From Fagopyrum homotropicum (lineage: Eukaryota; Streptophyta; Magnoliopsida; Caryophyllales; Polygonaceae), in NCBI GenBank assembly GCA_033239125.1, contig BSWB01000005.1, forward strand, positions 20,885,447 to 20,949,446: a stretch of 64,000 nt of DNA, written 5' to 3'. The notes under the pieces were generated by a model. That model was not told where the DNA came from. It made no database searches and was given only the letters and a program-made list of their open reading frames with translations. Positions 10,404 through 19,796 of the stretch are shown one piece after another. The position numbers were made by a program, and so were the translations under genes. How positions within the stretch are numbered: position 1 is the stretch's first letter; every line of letters begins with the position of its first letter.

Positions 10404-11111
10404 TCAAACGTGATGGGAGGTGCCCTCACCCCATACTTCACCTCCATCGTGGGGTGAAGTAAGTAAACCTATCAAACGCTCCAACAAGTGTAAGTGCTCA
10501 TCGGGGAATGAATCGTCTATGGGCGGGTCGTCCTTCTCACGTGAAGATGCAGGTAGCCGGCTGAGGTGATCCGCAACAGAATTCTCGGATCCCTTCTTAT
10601 CGCGGATCTCTAGGTCAAACTCTTGAAGCAAGAGAATCCAACGAATAAGGCGTGGCTTGGCATCTTTCTTAGCCAACAAGTAACGAATGGCTGCATGGTC
10701 GGTGTAGACAATGACTTTCGCCCCTACTAAATAGGAACGAAACTTCTCGAAAGCATATACAACCGCCAATAACTCCTTCTCGGTGGTAGCGTAGTTGCGT
10801 TGTGCTACATCTAGCGTCTTGCTAGCATAGTAAATGGCGGTGGTCCGCCCATCCTTTTTCTGTCCAAGCACCGCTCCTACGGCTACATCACTAGCATCGC
10901 ACATGATCTCAAAGGGCAAGGTCCAATCAGGAGGTTGGATAATAGGAGCGGAGATCAACGCTTCCTTAATCCTGTAAAAAGCATCAAGACACTCCTGCGA
11001 AAACTCAAAAACAACATCTTTATTCAAGAGGTTAGTTAGAGGTTTAAAAATCTTAGAGAAGTCCTTGATGAATCTCCTGTAGAAACCTGCATGCCCGAGA
11101 AAACTCCTCAC
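10404..11111 (-). pseudogene. RT C-terminus and RNase H of A1, fused to the pol C-terminal tail
   Basis: It begins with the RT thumb segment FLGHAGFYRRFIKDFSKI. RNase H follows with CDASDVAVGAVLGQ, TTEKELLAVVYAFEKFRSYL and YTDHAAIRYLL, holding the expected D, E and D residues. After NSVADHLSRLPASS the frame should enter the integrase zinc finger. It goes instead, after PDEHL, into HLLERLIGLLTSPHDGGEVW and a stop. The same tail closes the A3 ORF (HLHLLERLIDLLISPHDEGE), where it follows integrase-like sequence. This shows an internal deletion of the integrase, roughly 1.5 kb judging from usual family length. Confidence 0.9.
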
Positions 11112-12294
11112 ACCTTTAACAGAACAAGGGGAGGGAGTTTCTCAATAGTCCCGATCTTAGCGCGATCGACCTCAACGCCTCGATTAGAAACGAGGTGTCC
11201 TAGCACAATGCCTTCACTAACCATAAAATGACACGTCTCCCAATTCAAAACGAGATTAGTGTCTTCACATCTTTTAAGCACTAGCAAAAGGTTAGATAGG
11301 CAATCATCAAAAGAGGATCCATATACGGAAAAATCATCCATAATACCTCCATGATATTCTCTATGTACTCGGAAAAGATGGCCATCATGCATCGCTGGAA
11401 GGTAGCGGGTGCATTGCACAATCCAAATGGCATCCTCCTGTAGGCAAACGTCCCCCATGGACAAGTGAAAGTGGTCTTCTCCTGATCATCCGGATGGATA
11501 GGAATCTGGAAGAATCCACTATAGCCGTCTAAGTAACAAAAGTGCGAATGATGGGCCAACCGCTCGAGCATTTGATCGATGAAGGAAAGTGGAAAATGGT
11601 CCTTTCGTGTGGCCGTGTTCAGCTTTCTATAATCGATGCAAACCCTCCATCCCGTAACTATCCTAGTTGGGATCAATTCGTTGTACTTATTTGTCACAAC
11701 GGTCATCCCTCCTTTCTTCGGAACTACATGTACCGGGCTAACCAACTTGCTGTCCGAGATAGGATAAATGATACCTGCATCCAACAACTTAAGAATTTCC
11801 TTCTTCACAACCTCTTTCATGATCGGATTTAACCGTCTTTGAGGTTCCCGTGAAGTCTTATGATTGTCCTCCATTAGAATTCTATGCATGCAGAAAGAAG
11901 GCTTAATGCCAATAAGATCATCCGTGGTATAACCTATAGCCTTTTGATGCTTTCTCAGGACATGCATTAACTTAGACAATTCAGATTCGGAAAGGGAAGC
12001 ACTAACGATAACGGGATAAGTAGAATCTGGTCCAAGAAAGACATACCTCAAGTGACTAGGGAGTTGTTTAAGCTCCACAACTGGGGGTGCTTTCTGAGGG
12101 GGATCCTTGCTTCCTCCTTCCAGAGGGATGGATTCAAAAACTGGACTTTCGGAAGTCTCAGTTGACAACGTCTCGCCATCGACCTCGGTCGAGGCGTAGA
12201 GGCGTTGACCGAGATGTTCTTCGGTCACCTCGCTCAGTCCAGGAAGTGCCTCGGTCGAGGTACTGCAACTGGAACCGAAACTGGAAATCTTCAT
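11108..12294 (-). pseudogene. Reverse transcriptase of A1, frameshifted
   Basis: Gypsy-type RT: WRVCIDYRKLNTATRKDHFP, FCYLDGYSGFFQIPIHPDDQ, then TFAYRRMPFGLCNAPATFQR. The first catalytic Asp is in YLDGYSGF. The DD box is present as MDDFSVYG but in another frame: one base is missing just before it, near 11340. A second shift near 11115 separates this part from the thumb and RNase H. The upstream boundary is a TAG at 12298-12300, in frame with the protease. A dyad cluster (12180-12262) is translated in the linker before RT. Confidence 0.9.
12180..12262 (-). repeat. Dyad cluster inside pol, protease-RT linker
   Basis: GACCTCGGTCGAGGCG, GGCGTTGACCGAGATG and GTGCCTCGGTCGAGGTAC lie within translated sequence between the protease and RT domains. 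Confidence 0.65.
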
Positions 12295-12297
12295 CTC

Positions 12298-13028
12298 CTA
12301 GATTAGCTTCTCAGTTTTTGCTCCTGGATCCTCTTCCAGTGCCTTTAAGCTCCGTATATCTGCATCACAAGAAGCATCTATACCTTTCTCCATTAAACTG
12401 AAGCTAATAACTCTTTCGAGTGGATCGTTAATAAGGATAGAGCTCACCAATTCTCTTGATTCTTCTTCATCATAGATGTTGAAGATATCATCAGTTAGCT
12501 GCTCTCCTTTCATGGCTGCAAGCAATGCGAACTCCACTTCATCGCCGCCAACGTTGAATTTCAACTTGGCGTTCTTGCAATCCACGTTGCAACCCGAAGT
12601 TGCTAGAAATGGTCTCCCGAGAATAATAGGAACAAGATAATCTGCGGGAATGTCAAGTACGACAAAATCTATAGGTAGATAGAAGTTACCTAACTTGACC
12701 GGAACGTCCTCCAAGATACCCACGGGATGGGTGATGGAGCGATCCGCCATATAAAGTCGAATCTTGACCGGCTTGGGCTCTCCAAGTCCGATCTTCACAC
12801 ATAGCTCCAGCGGGATGATGCTCACGCTGGCTCCTAGATCACGAAGGGCTTCACAAGTGACATCCCCAACTTGAATGGAAATGCAAAATGAGCCGAGATC
12901 TCTCAATTTAGGTGGCATCTTCTCCTTCATGATTTGAATAAACTTCGAGGATTTAGATGTCATCCTAACTTCACAAAAGTCTTCCAGTTTCCTTTTCCTT
13001 GATAGGATCTCCTTTAAGAACTTCCCAT
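12298..13028 (-). pseudogene. Retroviral-type aspartic protease of A1
   Basis: The frame contains CEALRDLGASVSIIPLELC, where DLGAS is the aspartic protease active-site motif (D-T/S/L-G), then ADRSITHPVGILEDVPVKLG and DYLVPIILGRPFLATSG. This is the usual Athila protease. It is out of frame with gag because of a shift near 13030, and is followed by a TAG at 12298-12300 before RT. Normal gag-protease-RT order is kept. Confidence 0.85.
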
Positions 13029-13214
13029 AGGCGGGATCCCTAGAATAGCATCAAGGAAAGGAATGTTAATGTGTAGTTTATTCATCAAGTCAAGGAACTT
13101 ACCAAAGTGCTTGTCTAGATGTGCTCTGGCCCTTGACTGGGGGAATGGGAGTGGTGGTTTGTATGCAAGAGGTGGAACATAAACTTCAGTTTTCCCCTCC
13201 GCTTTCTGTGGCTC

Positions 13215-13305
13215 CACCTCGGTTGGCATCTCGGCCGAAGTGTTCTTCGACTGCACCTGGACCGAGGTGGTCTTCGTCGGTACTGGCATCGACCGAGGCA
13301 CTGGA
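13215..13305 (-). repeat. Dyad cluster inside the gag-protease linker
   Basis: CCACCTCGGTTGGC, CATCTCGGCCGAAGTG, ACCTGGACCGAGGTGG and GGCATCGACCGAGGCAC are all within translated gag C-terminal sequence. Confidence 0.6.
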
Positions 13306-14535
13306 TCTGCAGTTTTTAGTCCACTCCTCATAGTTATGGCCATGATCTGGCCCTTAGGGTTGCTTTCCGTCCTTGCTGGAAGCTTCCCTGGATCTCTTGG
13401 CGCTTCATTCGCCCTACTTGCAAGTTGTTGTTCAAAGGCCTTTTGGGCCTTCGAAAACGAAGTCATAAAAGTCTCCATAGCACTAAGCTTGATCAAGATG
13501 GCCTCCAGAACTGCGTCTTTCTTTTCTGGCTGAGACGAACTTGATCCTTGCCCCTGGCTTTTCAATGGAGTAGAAGAAGAAGAAGGGGAAGAGAGGAAAG
13601 GGTTAGAGGAATCGTTAGAGTTGGAGTTTGAATGATTGTTACCGTTATTTTGGTTGTTCGCCCTCCAGTTGTTGCTATTGGACCCCCTATTGTTGTTGTT
13701 GTAATTGTTATTCCGGGAACCGTTGTTGTTGTTACGGTATCCGTTGTTGTTGTTCCTTTGTCCTTGCTCTTCCTTCTTGGTTTAAGCAACCAAGAGTTCC
13801 TTCAATTGCTTCACGTCATTCTTCAAAGACGTGAGTTGATTGTTGTTGGGCTGAGTTTCTTGGAAGTTAACTCTTTTAACTCCACCTTCAGCTCCTTGGT
13901 GGGTGTATTTCTCCATGTGCAAAGCTTGCTTCTCGATGAAGTCCCAAGCTTCGTCAATCGCCATGTCCATGAAGGTACCGGCGGAGAGTAGTTGGAGATT
14001 GAACTGGGTGCTTCCGTCCAGTCCCTTGAAGTATATCTCCAATAACTCTAACTTTGGAATCCCATGATGTGGGCAATCCAAAAGAATGTCCTTGAACCAC
14101 TCCCATGACTTGGACAAGCTCTCCTTGTCCTTCATAATGAAAGCATTAATCTTCCCTCTCATTTCAGCTGTCTTTGAGGGGGGAAAGAATTTGGTCAAGA
14201 ACTCCGTAGACATTTCCTCCCATGTGCTGATTTTTCCTGGAGGAAGAGATTGATACCAAGTAAGCGCTCTATCTTTTAAAGAAAAGTAAAAAGGTCTTAG
14301 CTTGTAGTTGTTGTTTTCAATCCTCGTAGGTCTCAAGGTTTCCATCAAGATCTTATAGTTTTGAAGATGTTGATGTGGTGATTCCTTCTCCATCCCTCCG
14401 AATTGGCATTGGCGAATCATGGATAGAACTTGCGGTCGAAGTTCGTAGTCATGGTCCGCTGGATCTCCTAGGTTGACTCCTGGACGCCTCAGTTGTTGAT
14501 TAGGGTCCATCCTTTGACCTAGGGTTTGTGGGATT

Positions 14536-14688
14536 CCTGCAAGAAGAACATCTCGGACTGGCATCCGAGGTGGAAGTATCTCGGCCGGGGCGTCAGGTAC
14601 TGGGACCTGCCTCGGTCGAGGGTCAGCAACTGGATCCTGCATCGGTCGAGGATCTAGGACTGGATCTTCCCTCGGTCGAAGTAGAATC
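14536..14688 (-). repeat. Dyad cluster inside the gag N-terminal linker
   Basis: Five sites (for example CTGCCTCGGTCGAGGG, CTGCATCGGTCGAGGAT, CTTCCCTCGGTCGAAG) give a degenerate protein repeat of the form DPRPxQxPV in the gag linker. Confidence 0.65.
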
Positions 14689-15029
14689 TGGTCTCGTATG
14701 ACCGCCATTTCTGCTTCTATTGCTTCAGTCTTTGTGCGAGTTTCTTCCTTCTCTCGCCTTAGTTCTTCCCTGCTGAGGCGTAGCAGCTAAAACGCCTCTT
14801 TCAATTTGGCCTCAAGATCGCGGTTGTCTTGTTGGGCCAACTTCGATTCTCTTAAGCGTCGCTTGTATGTCTTTTCTGGTTCGGGATCGTAAGGAACGAT
14901 TTCCTTCCCAGTGCGGGTTCTTCGCATATACCTAAGAAAGAACCTGCAAAAGTCACTCAGGTAGAGTGGTTAGTAGACACGGGGGCAAGTGCCCCAAGAG
15001 CAAACCGTACCAGCTCGGTCTAGACCAAG

Positions 15030-15047
15030 TCCCCAGCAACGGCGCCA
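15030..15047 (-). promoter_or_regulatory. A1 primer-binding site (tRNA-Asp)
   Basis: Sense strand TGGCGCCGTTGCTGGGGA, 6 nt from the 5' LTR. It is complementary to the 3' end of plant tRNA-Asp (GTC) with one change (CTGGGG instead of CCGGGG). Confidence 0.85.
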
Positions 15048-15396
15048 AAAACTTGTTCGCTCCAAACGGTGTGTGCAAGCTTTAAATTTATAACCCTAGA
15101 CGTAAGCTTAAAACAAGGATGCGAACCCGCAGTGTACGGGTCAATCGTAGTAAAAGCAAGGAATTCCAGGGGTCGGTCACAGGGACTTAGTGAAACAAAG
15201 TCCAGTTACGGTATGCTTATGTAAATACTAACCACAAAGGCAATTAACACAATCAAAGATGAATAAGAAGTCAAATAAAGCAAACATGTAATTCTAGGGA
15301 TTAAAGCATCTAGTTGTGGTTCCAACTCAAGATCTAAAGATAAGCGGACAAAGCTGAGGTTTTTGAATGGGGAAGGTGTTACTAAAGTGGAATAGA

Positions 15397-15656
15397 TTAC
15401 CGGGTAAGTCTCACTACTCACTAATCCCAAACCGTAACTCCTATTACCGGGTAAGTCTCAAGGAATCAAGATAAAGAACTATAATCACAAACTAACACAC
15501 CATCTAAGGGAATAGAATCAACCTTTACCGGGTAAGTCTCAGGCTAACTCACAAAGATGGGATGGAAGCACACTCAAACCCCAATAAAGGATAAACCTTT
15601 ATTACCTACACTTATGATCGTTGGTACACAAACTAAGGAATTACCGGGTAAGTCTC
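15397..15656 (-). promoter_or_regulatory. Array of four TTACCGGGTAAGTCTC motifs, A1 right LTR
   Basis: Copies at 15397, 15444, 15525 and 15641, the same positions as in the left LTR. All four are unchanged between the two LTRs although substitutions occur nearby. Confidence 0.8.
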
Positions 15657-15752
15657 ATCCTAAGCTTGCATTGGACCAGGAAAGGTGTAATAAGAATAGG
15701 ATTTAGCAAACTCTAACACTTAATTCTCAGTTTCGGATCAGATAAGTCACTT

Positions 15753-15809
15753 CGGTCAGCCAAATTCCACCCCGGCCGAGATGTTCATCGACTGAACGAG
15801 ATGCTTAGG
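15753..15809 (-). repeat. Dyad cluster, leader position, A1 right LTR
   Basis: Counterpart of 5682-5744; one site has changed from CACCTCGG to CACTTCGG. Confidence 0.6.
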
Positions 15810-16253
15810 GTTAAGCTTAAAGACTCGAACTTTCAGGGTCCTACTGGAATCTAAGATTATTCTATCATTGTTTTTCCCACAACCTTCAGCCAATCACCCT
15901 AGAATCACACAAGGAAATTAGCCACTCATCATTATCGTGAAAGTATTAATCAAATATATGGGAAGAAGGTGAATATTTGAACAAGAAGAATTTAATGGAA
16001 AGACTTCAATAACTGAATCAAATATCACAACAAAAGCGTTCCTTGGATAGCAATCGAACAAGACAAGACAACAAGGAAGGGAATCTAAGATAATCTTACA
16101 AAAACCCTTCAAAAAGCTATAAAAGCTATGATCTTCAATCTTCCTTCAACCTTCAAAAAGGTTCTTCAAATCTCCCAACAGGAGTATGGCTGCTGCTGCG
16201 TATAAACCCTTATCGATGGTATAGCATGATCTTGGATTTGTGGAAATCCAACC

Positions 16254-16262
16254 CTTTTTATA
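16254..16262 (-). promoter_or_regulatory. TATA box of A1
   Basis: Sense TATAAAAAG about 553 bp into the LTR. A3 has the same box at LTR position 555. Confidence 0.7.
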
Positions 16263-16438
16263 AGAAAATAACCCTCCAAAGATAAAATATCTTAGAAAGA
16301 TCTCTTCCCATAAAAATAGGTAAAATATATGATCTAGCATATCTTCTTCCTTCCAGGAGCCAAGCCCAAAAATATGAGATCATTTTCCAAATATAAAAGA
16401 TTTCAGCCAAGAGTAAAATATTCTCGCCGCGTCCTAGG

Positions 16439-16513
16439 TATTCGCCTCGGTCGAGTCGGCTTCTCGGGATCACCTCGGTCGAGATGAATCTGTAGTCAAC
16501 CGAGGTGAGTCAC
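16439..16513 (-). repeat. Dyad cluster, U3 position, A1 right LTR
   Basis: About 180-250 bp upstream of the TATA box: CGCCTCGGTCGAGTC, CACCTCGGTCGAGATG and TCAACCGAGGTGAG. Confidence 0.7.
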
Positions 16514-16815
16514 AACTGAATGTGAAATCTCTCAAAACTGGTCCAAAGTGAGTCTTTAATCCATGGCTATGCTTCCTGGATGGTTCCTTATGTTCCTCAA
16601 TGTAGATCCAATGACTCCATAGCTTCTTTTGCTCCTTTTTTATGCAAAACGTGCCATTTTACCTACGATTACAACAAAACTAGGTGTAGACCTCGATTCT
16701 CGCAAAGGTAGATGAAATGGTAATATAATCACATAATATACATACAAACATGCAGATTATTAAAGATAAAATGTCCAAACAAACCCCAAAATATAGACTA
16801 TAATTCATGCTATCA

Positions 16816-16820
16816 GCAAG
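16816..16820. repeat. Target-site duplication of A1, right copy (GCAAG)
   Basis: Matches 4984-4988 exactly. Confidence 0.95.
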
Positions 16821-17125
16821 CGTGAGAGTATTTTTTTTTGATATCCAGAGAGCTTATTAATCCGGGCGTACTTTTATTTTCACTAGACATATAGATCAAA
16901 TAATCCAGTTTTCAGGAAACCGGATTATTTGGGTTATCAAATAATCCGGGCGTTTATATTATGGTGTATTTGTACTGCTTATCACATAACTTAGTTAAGT
17001 TTATATTCCGAATCATAATTAAATCCGGATTATAATTATTTACTCATCCTATTTCTTATTTTATAATCCATATATTACACGTCCGGATTATATGTTATGG
17101 AATATAAACCCAATTTTGTAGTAGT
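16821..17125. repeat. AT-rich MITE-like fragment with a perfect 12-bp hairpin
   Basis: CCGGATTATTTG at 16920-16931 and its exact complement at 16938-16949 are separated by 6 nt. Further ATAATCCGG or CCGGATTAT copies lie near 16860, 17025 and 17090. I cannot define terminal repeats or a target duplication, so the class is uncertain. Confidence 0.4.
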
Positions 17126-17862
17126 AAATATAGTACTAGGGTGACCTATGTTAATAAACTTGGTGAGGGATGAGACTTACCCAGTAATTCCAGCTCTTAG
17201 GTATAGAAGATGACAAACATTAGGTAGTAGTGAGCCACAACGACCGCTATTGGATTGAGTGTGCTAGGATTGTTGTTTAGAACTTACTTTTTTGAGACTT
17301 ACCCAGTAAGGAGAGGTTTGAGCCCTAAGTAATAATCCGGTTTGTGTACAATTCCCAACCTTAGGTTCCTAGAGACTTACCCGGTAATAGGATCTTAAGT
17401 GCGGGACTAGTGGACCATGAGACCTACCCGGTGATTGATCCCATTAGAGAAGCATTCCTTCCTAGCATACCGCAGTTTTTTCCAAAGTTGATTAGAAGCT
17501 TGAGTCCATATCATAACTGGACATCCGAATCTCTAGAATCCACTCTCTTTACATTGATCTTATATCTTGTGTCTGTTTTGTTGTTTGGTCGACATTGCTG
17601 CTTGATTGTGATCTTTGCTTGATCAACCCAAAACCCATAAAAAACATATGATTTTCATTTCTTTGTTTCCATCTCTTTCCTTATCTTACACTTGAACTAT
17701 CCTTGATCATTGCATGATTTAATCTCACCTCGGTCTTTGTGTTCGACCTCGGAATGCTTTCCTTTCTACTTTACGATCCGTACACTGCAGGTTAGCTAGG
17801 AGTTTAGGATATCTTATCGAGTTATAAATTGTAAGACTTTGTGTGCAAGATTTGGGCAAACA
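17126..17862 (+). mobile_element. Fragment of an Athila-type LTR with a decayed PBS
   Basis: It contains sense-strand GAGACTTACCCRGTAA motifs at 17172, 17294, 17372 and 17419, in the order seen in A3 and A4, and ends TTTGGGCAAACA followed by AGTTCTTGGCACTCTTGCC, a degenerate form of the AGTTTTTGGCGCCGTTGCC junction. The 5' half of the LTR and all internal DNA are missing. Confidence 0.75.
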
Positions 17863-17914
17863 AGTTCTTGGCACTCTTGCCTCGGATTTACTTAGCATCA
17901 CCTCCTAGCGGGAC

Positions 17915-18460
17915 ATCATTTAGTGTGTGCATGTGTGCAAGATTTCAAGCTGATCCCAAAGAGTCACACTTGATAGCTGTGAAAAGGATATATTGATGTC
18001 TCAGCGGCACTAAGGATTTAGGGTTATGGTATCCACGTCAAAGCTCGTTTCACCTCGTTGGCTATACAAATGCAGACTTTGTAGGCTATAAGGTAGATTC
18101 AAAGAGCACTTTTGGATGTTGTCAATTCTTAGGGTCATCCCTAATTAGTTAGAACTCCAAGAAGCAAAACTATGGCACCATATCCATAGCTGAAGCCGAA
18201 TACACAACTGTTGGAGCCTGTTGTTCAAAAATTTTATGGATAGCTCAACAACTTCGTGATCTTGGTTTTGATCTCAAAGGTATACGTATTAAATGTGATA
18301 ATACTATTGCTATTTCGATAACTAAAATCTTGTGCATCATTCAAGAACAAAGCATATCGACGTAAGACATCACTTCATATGTGATCATGTTGAAAAAGGT
18401 GACGTATCGATATCATTTATTTTGACTAACTTGCAGCTTGTAGATATTTATTAGATTGGA
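17915..18460 (+). pseudogene. Ty1/copia RT end and RNase H remnant
   Basis: The translated segment shows PKESHLIAVKRIY, GLWYPRQ, GYTNADFVGYKVDSKSTFGC, then AEAEYTTVGACCSKILWIAQ and KCDNTIAI. This is the standard copia RT-RNase H junction, with YADxD-like, STAEAEY-like and CDN blocks. It has a TGA and a TAG in frame, and shifts near the HIDIRHHFIRDHVEKG region. Upstream RT, integrase and gag are absent, cut off by the LTR fragment at 17126-17862. It is the 5'-most surviving part of a copia element that continues at 29787 and 39165. Confidence 0.85.
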
Positions 18461-18541
18461 GTTTGTTATGTTGAACAAGGAAACATTATTTTAGGGGGAG
18501 TAAATCGTTTTATTTTGTCCTTATAATCCAATCTACTTTTC

Positions 18542-18589
18542 CATTTCAAGGCCTTGAAATGCAATACAAGGTCTTGAAATGGATTTCAA
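18542..18589. repeat. Copia-family dyads (TCAAGGCCTTGA)
   Basis: A perfect 20-bp palindrome around TTTCAAGGCCTTGAAA and a second site with CAAGGTCTTGAAATG. More copies lie at 31220-31298 and 39262-39330 in the same interrupted element. Confidence 0.65.
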
Positions 18590-18637
18590 AGACAAAAGTG
18601 ATAACCCGGATCAAATTGATAATTTTTATCTTTTTAG

Positions 18638-18642
18638 ATGAT
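18638..18642. repeat. Target-site duplication of A2, left copy (ATGAT)
   Basis: ATGAT precedes the LTR TG; the same 5 bp follow the right LTR at 29782-29786. Confidence 0.93.
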
Positions 18643-19450
18643 TGACGGACGGTATTTCTATGGTCGTCTATACCCAATCAAAAGTAAATCCCGACTTAGC
18701 ACTTAAAACAAGTATAGTAGTTAAGTAAGGGTCAAACCCAAGAGAGTTAAGGTGTTTTAGATGCAATTATCGATTATAGTAACAAGTAACAAAGGGGGGG
18801 GTTGGTTGAATTGATGCACACAAAAACTTATGAAAACGATTAATGCGACAAGACAATGATGGGTGAATCTACACTAGGTTGATTCTAAGCATGCAATTGC
18901 TACTTTGGTGAGTTCCTTTTACAAGTTTTCAAGTAATCTCCCGTCTCGATCATATATATGTGTTGAGTCAACCGGCATCAACACAACTTAACAGGTTAGT
19001 GTTCCGTAAACCTACAAGAACAAGTAACAAGTTAGCTTTCAAACAAAGACTAAGGGATATAAAGAGAAGATTAAAACCGTTAAACTTATCTTTATATTTG
19101 TGTTCCTTTTCTTTAAGTAATTACAACCCGTTATTACTTAAAGTTGCTACTAGATTAAAGACCCGAACCCGGAACCTATTAATCCTAGTTGTTTGCATGA
19201 ACCTTAGAACCTAAGGTGATCAATCTCAAGCAATAGTAAACATGCAATTAGACAAGGGAGATCAAAGAAACACAAAGCATTACTGAATAAAAACTTATAT
19301 TAAAGAAAACTTACAACCAAAGTAACAACGCAGCTTCAAACCAACCTAATGTAGCAAGGAAGTTAGCAACTCATTACAAAGGAAGCAAGATAATCTAAGT
19401 GGATAATTTGTTGGCTAACAAGGTGGTTGATTCTAGCAATCAACCAAGGA

Positions 19451-19460
19451 CTATTTATAC
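19451..19460 (-). promoter_or_regulatory. TATA box in the A2 left LTR
   Basis: Sense GTATAAATAG; the same box is at 29075-29084 in the right LTR and at 56747 in A5. Confidence 0.6.
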
Positions 19461-19562
19461 TACAAAAGACACTAAATAGGAGTAAATGGCCGGCCTAAAA
19501 TAGCCACCTTTAATGCCATAAAGGTGGTGTAAACAGCCGGAGTAAAGCTTTTGACGTTAAAT

Positions 19563-19760
19563 CGCAGGGGCGGCCTTCAGTCCCGCAGGGGCGGTGAAGG
19601 CAAAAATGCTTGATCTTCTTCATGGCCGCAGGGGCGGCTAGGCAATTCCGCTGGGGCGGATCTTCAATGCTCTTCAACCGTCTGACCCTTCGACTTCCTG
19701 ACGTTTCTGATGCCAAGTCGTCGGGGCGTCCCTATGTCAACGCAGGGGCGGTGACATAGC
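19563..19760 (-). repeat. A2-family motif cluster CCGCAGGGGCGG
   Basis: At least five copies of CCGC(A/T)GGGGCGG, a 4-bp stem with a 4-nt centre, in direct orientation upstream of the TATA box. The cluster is repeated in the right LTR at 29186-29390. Confidence 0.7.
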
Positions 19761-19796
19761 CTCTTCGTCTTCCAGCTCCCAGGTTGAGGCGTAGGC

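Larger units (their letters stand above)
13029..14926 (-). pseudogene. Gag of A1, with two nonsense codons
   Basis: It starts at the ATG at 14926 (MRRTRTGKEIVPYDPEPEKT), a typical Athila gag head with a coiled-coil-like charged stretch. An in-frame TAG lies at 14787-14789 and a TAA at 13782-13784. The capsid-like core holds FYFSLKDRALTWYQSLPPG, ISTWEEMSTEFLTKFFPP, then HGIPKLELLEIYFKGLDG. After the TAA the same frame continues as an Asn/Gly-rich linker (repeats of NNNNG) and ends near PLPFPQSRARAHLDKHFGKF at a shift near 13030. Two dyad clusters (14536-14688 and 13215-13305) are translated inside it. Confidence 0.85.
4989..16815 (-). mobile_element. Element A1: Athila-type Ty3/gypsy retrotransposon, integrase deleted
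   Basis: Two LTRs of exactly 1762 bp (TG...CA), a 5-bp target duplication, a tRNA-Asp-type PBS and a PPT define the element. Sense is on the minus strand: right LTR, PBS, gag, protease, RT, RNase H, hairpin, ATHILA ORF-1, 3' non-coding region, PPT, left LTR. Every gene carries stops or frameshifts. The pol frame passes from the end of RNase H straight into a C-terminal tail also seen in A3, so the integrase is gone. The element is closely related to A3 at LTR level. It cannot be autonomous, yet its intact ends suggest it moved in trans. Confidence 0.95.
15054..16815 (-). repeat. A1 5' LTR (right copy)
   Basis: 1762 bp, same length as the left copy. A TATA box lies at about 16254-16262, dyad clusters at 15753-15809 and 16439-16513, and the motif array at 15397-15656. 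Confidence 0.95.
18487..18642 (+). other. Copia sequence after RNase H with palindromic repeats
   Basis: A purine tract TTAGGGGGAG at 18491-18500 resembles a copia PPT. A 20-bp perfect palindrome, centred on AAGGCCTT, lies at 18542-18561, and a variant follows at about 18567. A2 interrupts at 18643. Confidence 0.55.

Noticed and set aside
13121..13991. Plus-strand open frames opposite A1 gag, including Val/Ser-rich and Cys/Tyr-rich peptides
   Set aside because: Antisense of the Asn-rich gag linker; low-complexity shadow.
15030..15047. A tRNA gene at the tRNA-Asp-like sequences near each LTR
   Set aside because: Only the 18 bases complementary to the tRNA 3' end are present; they are primer-binding sites.
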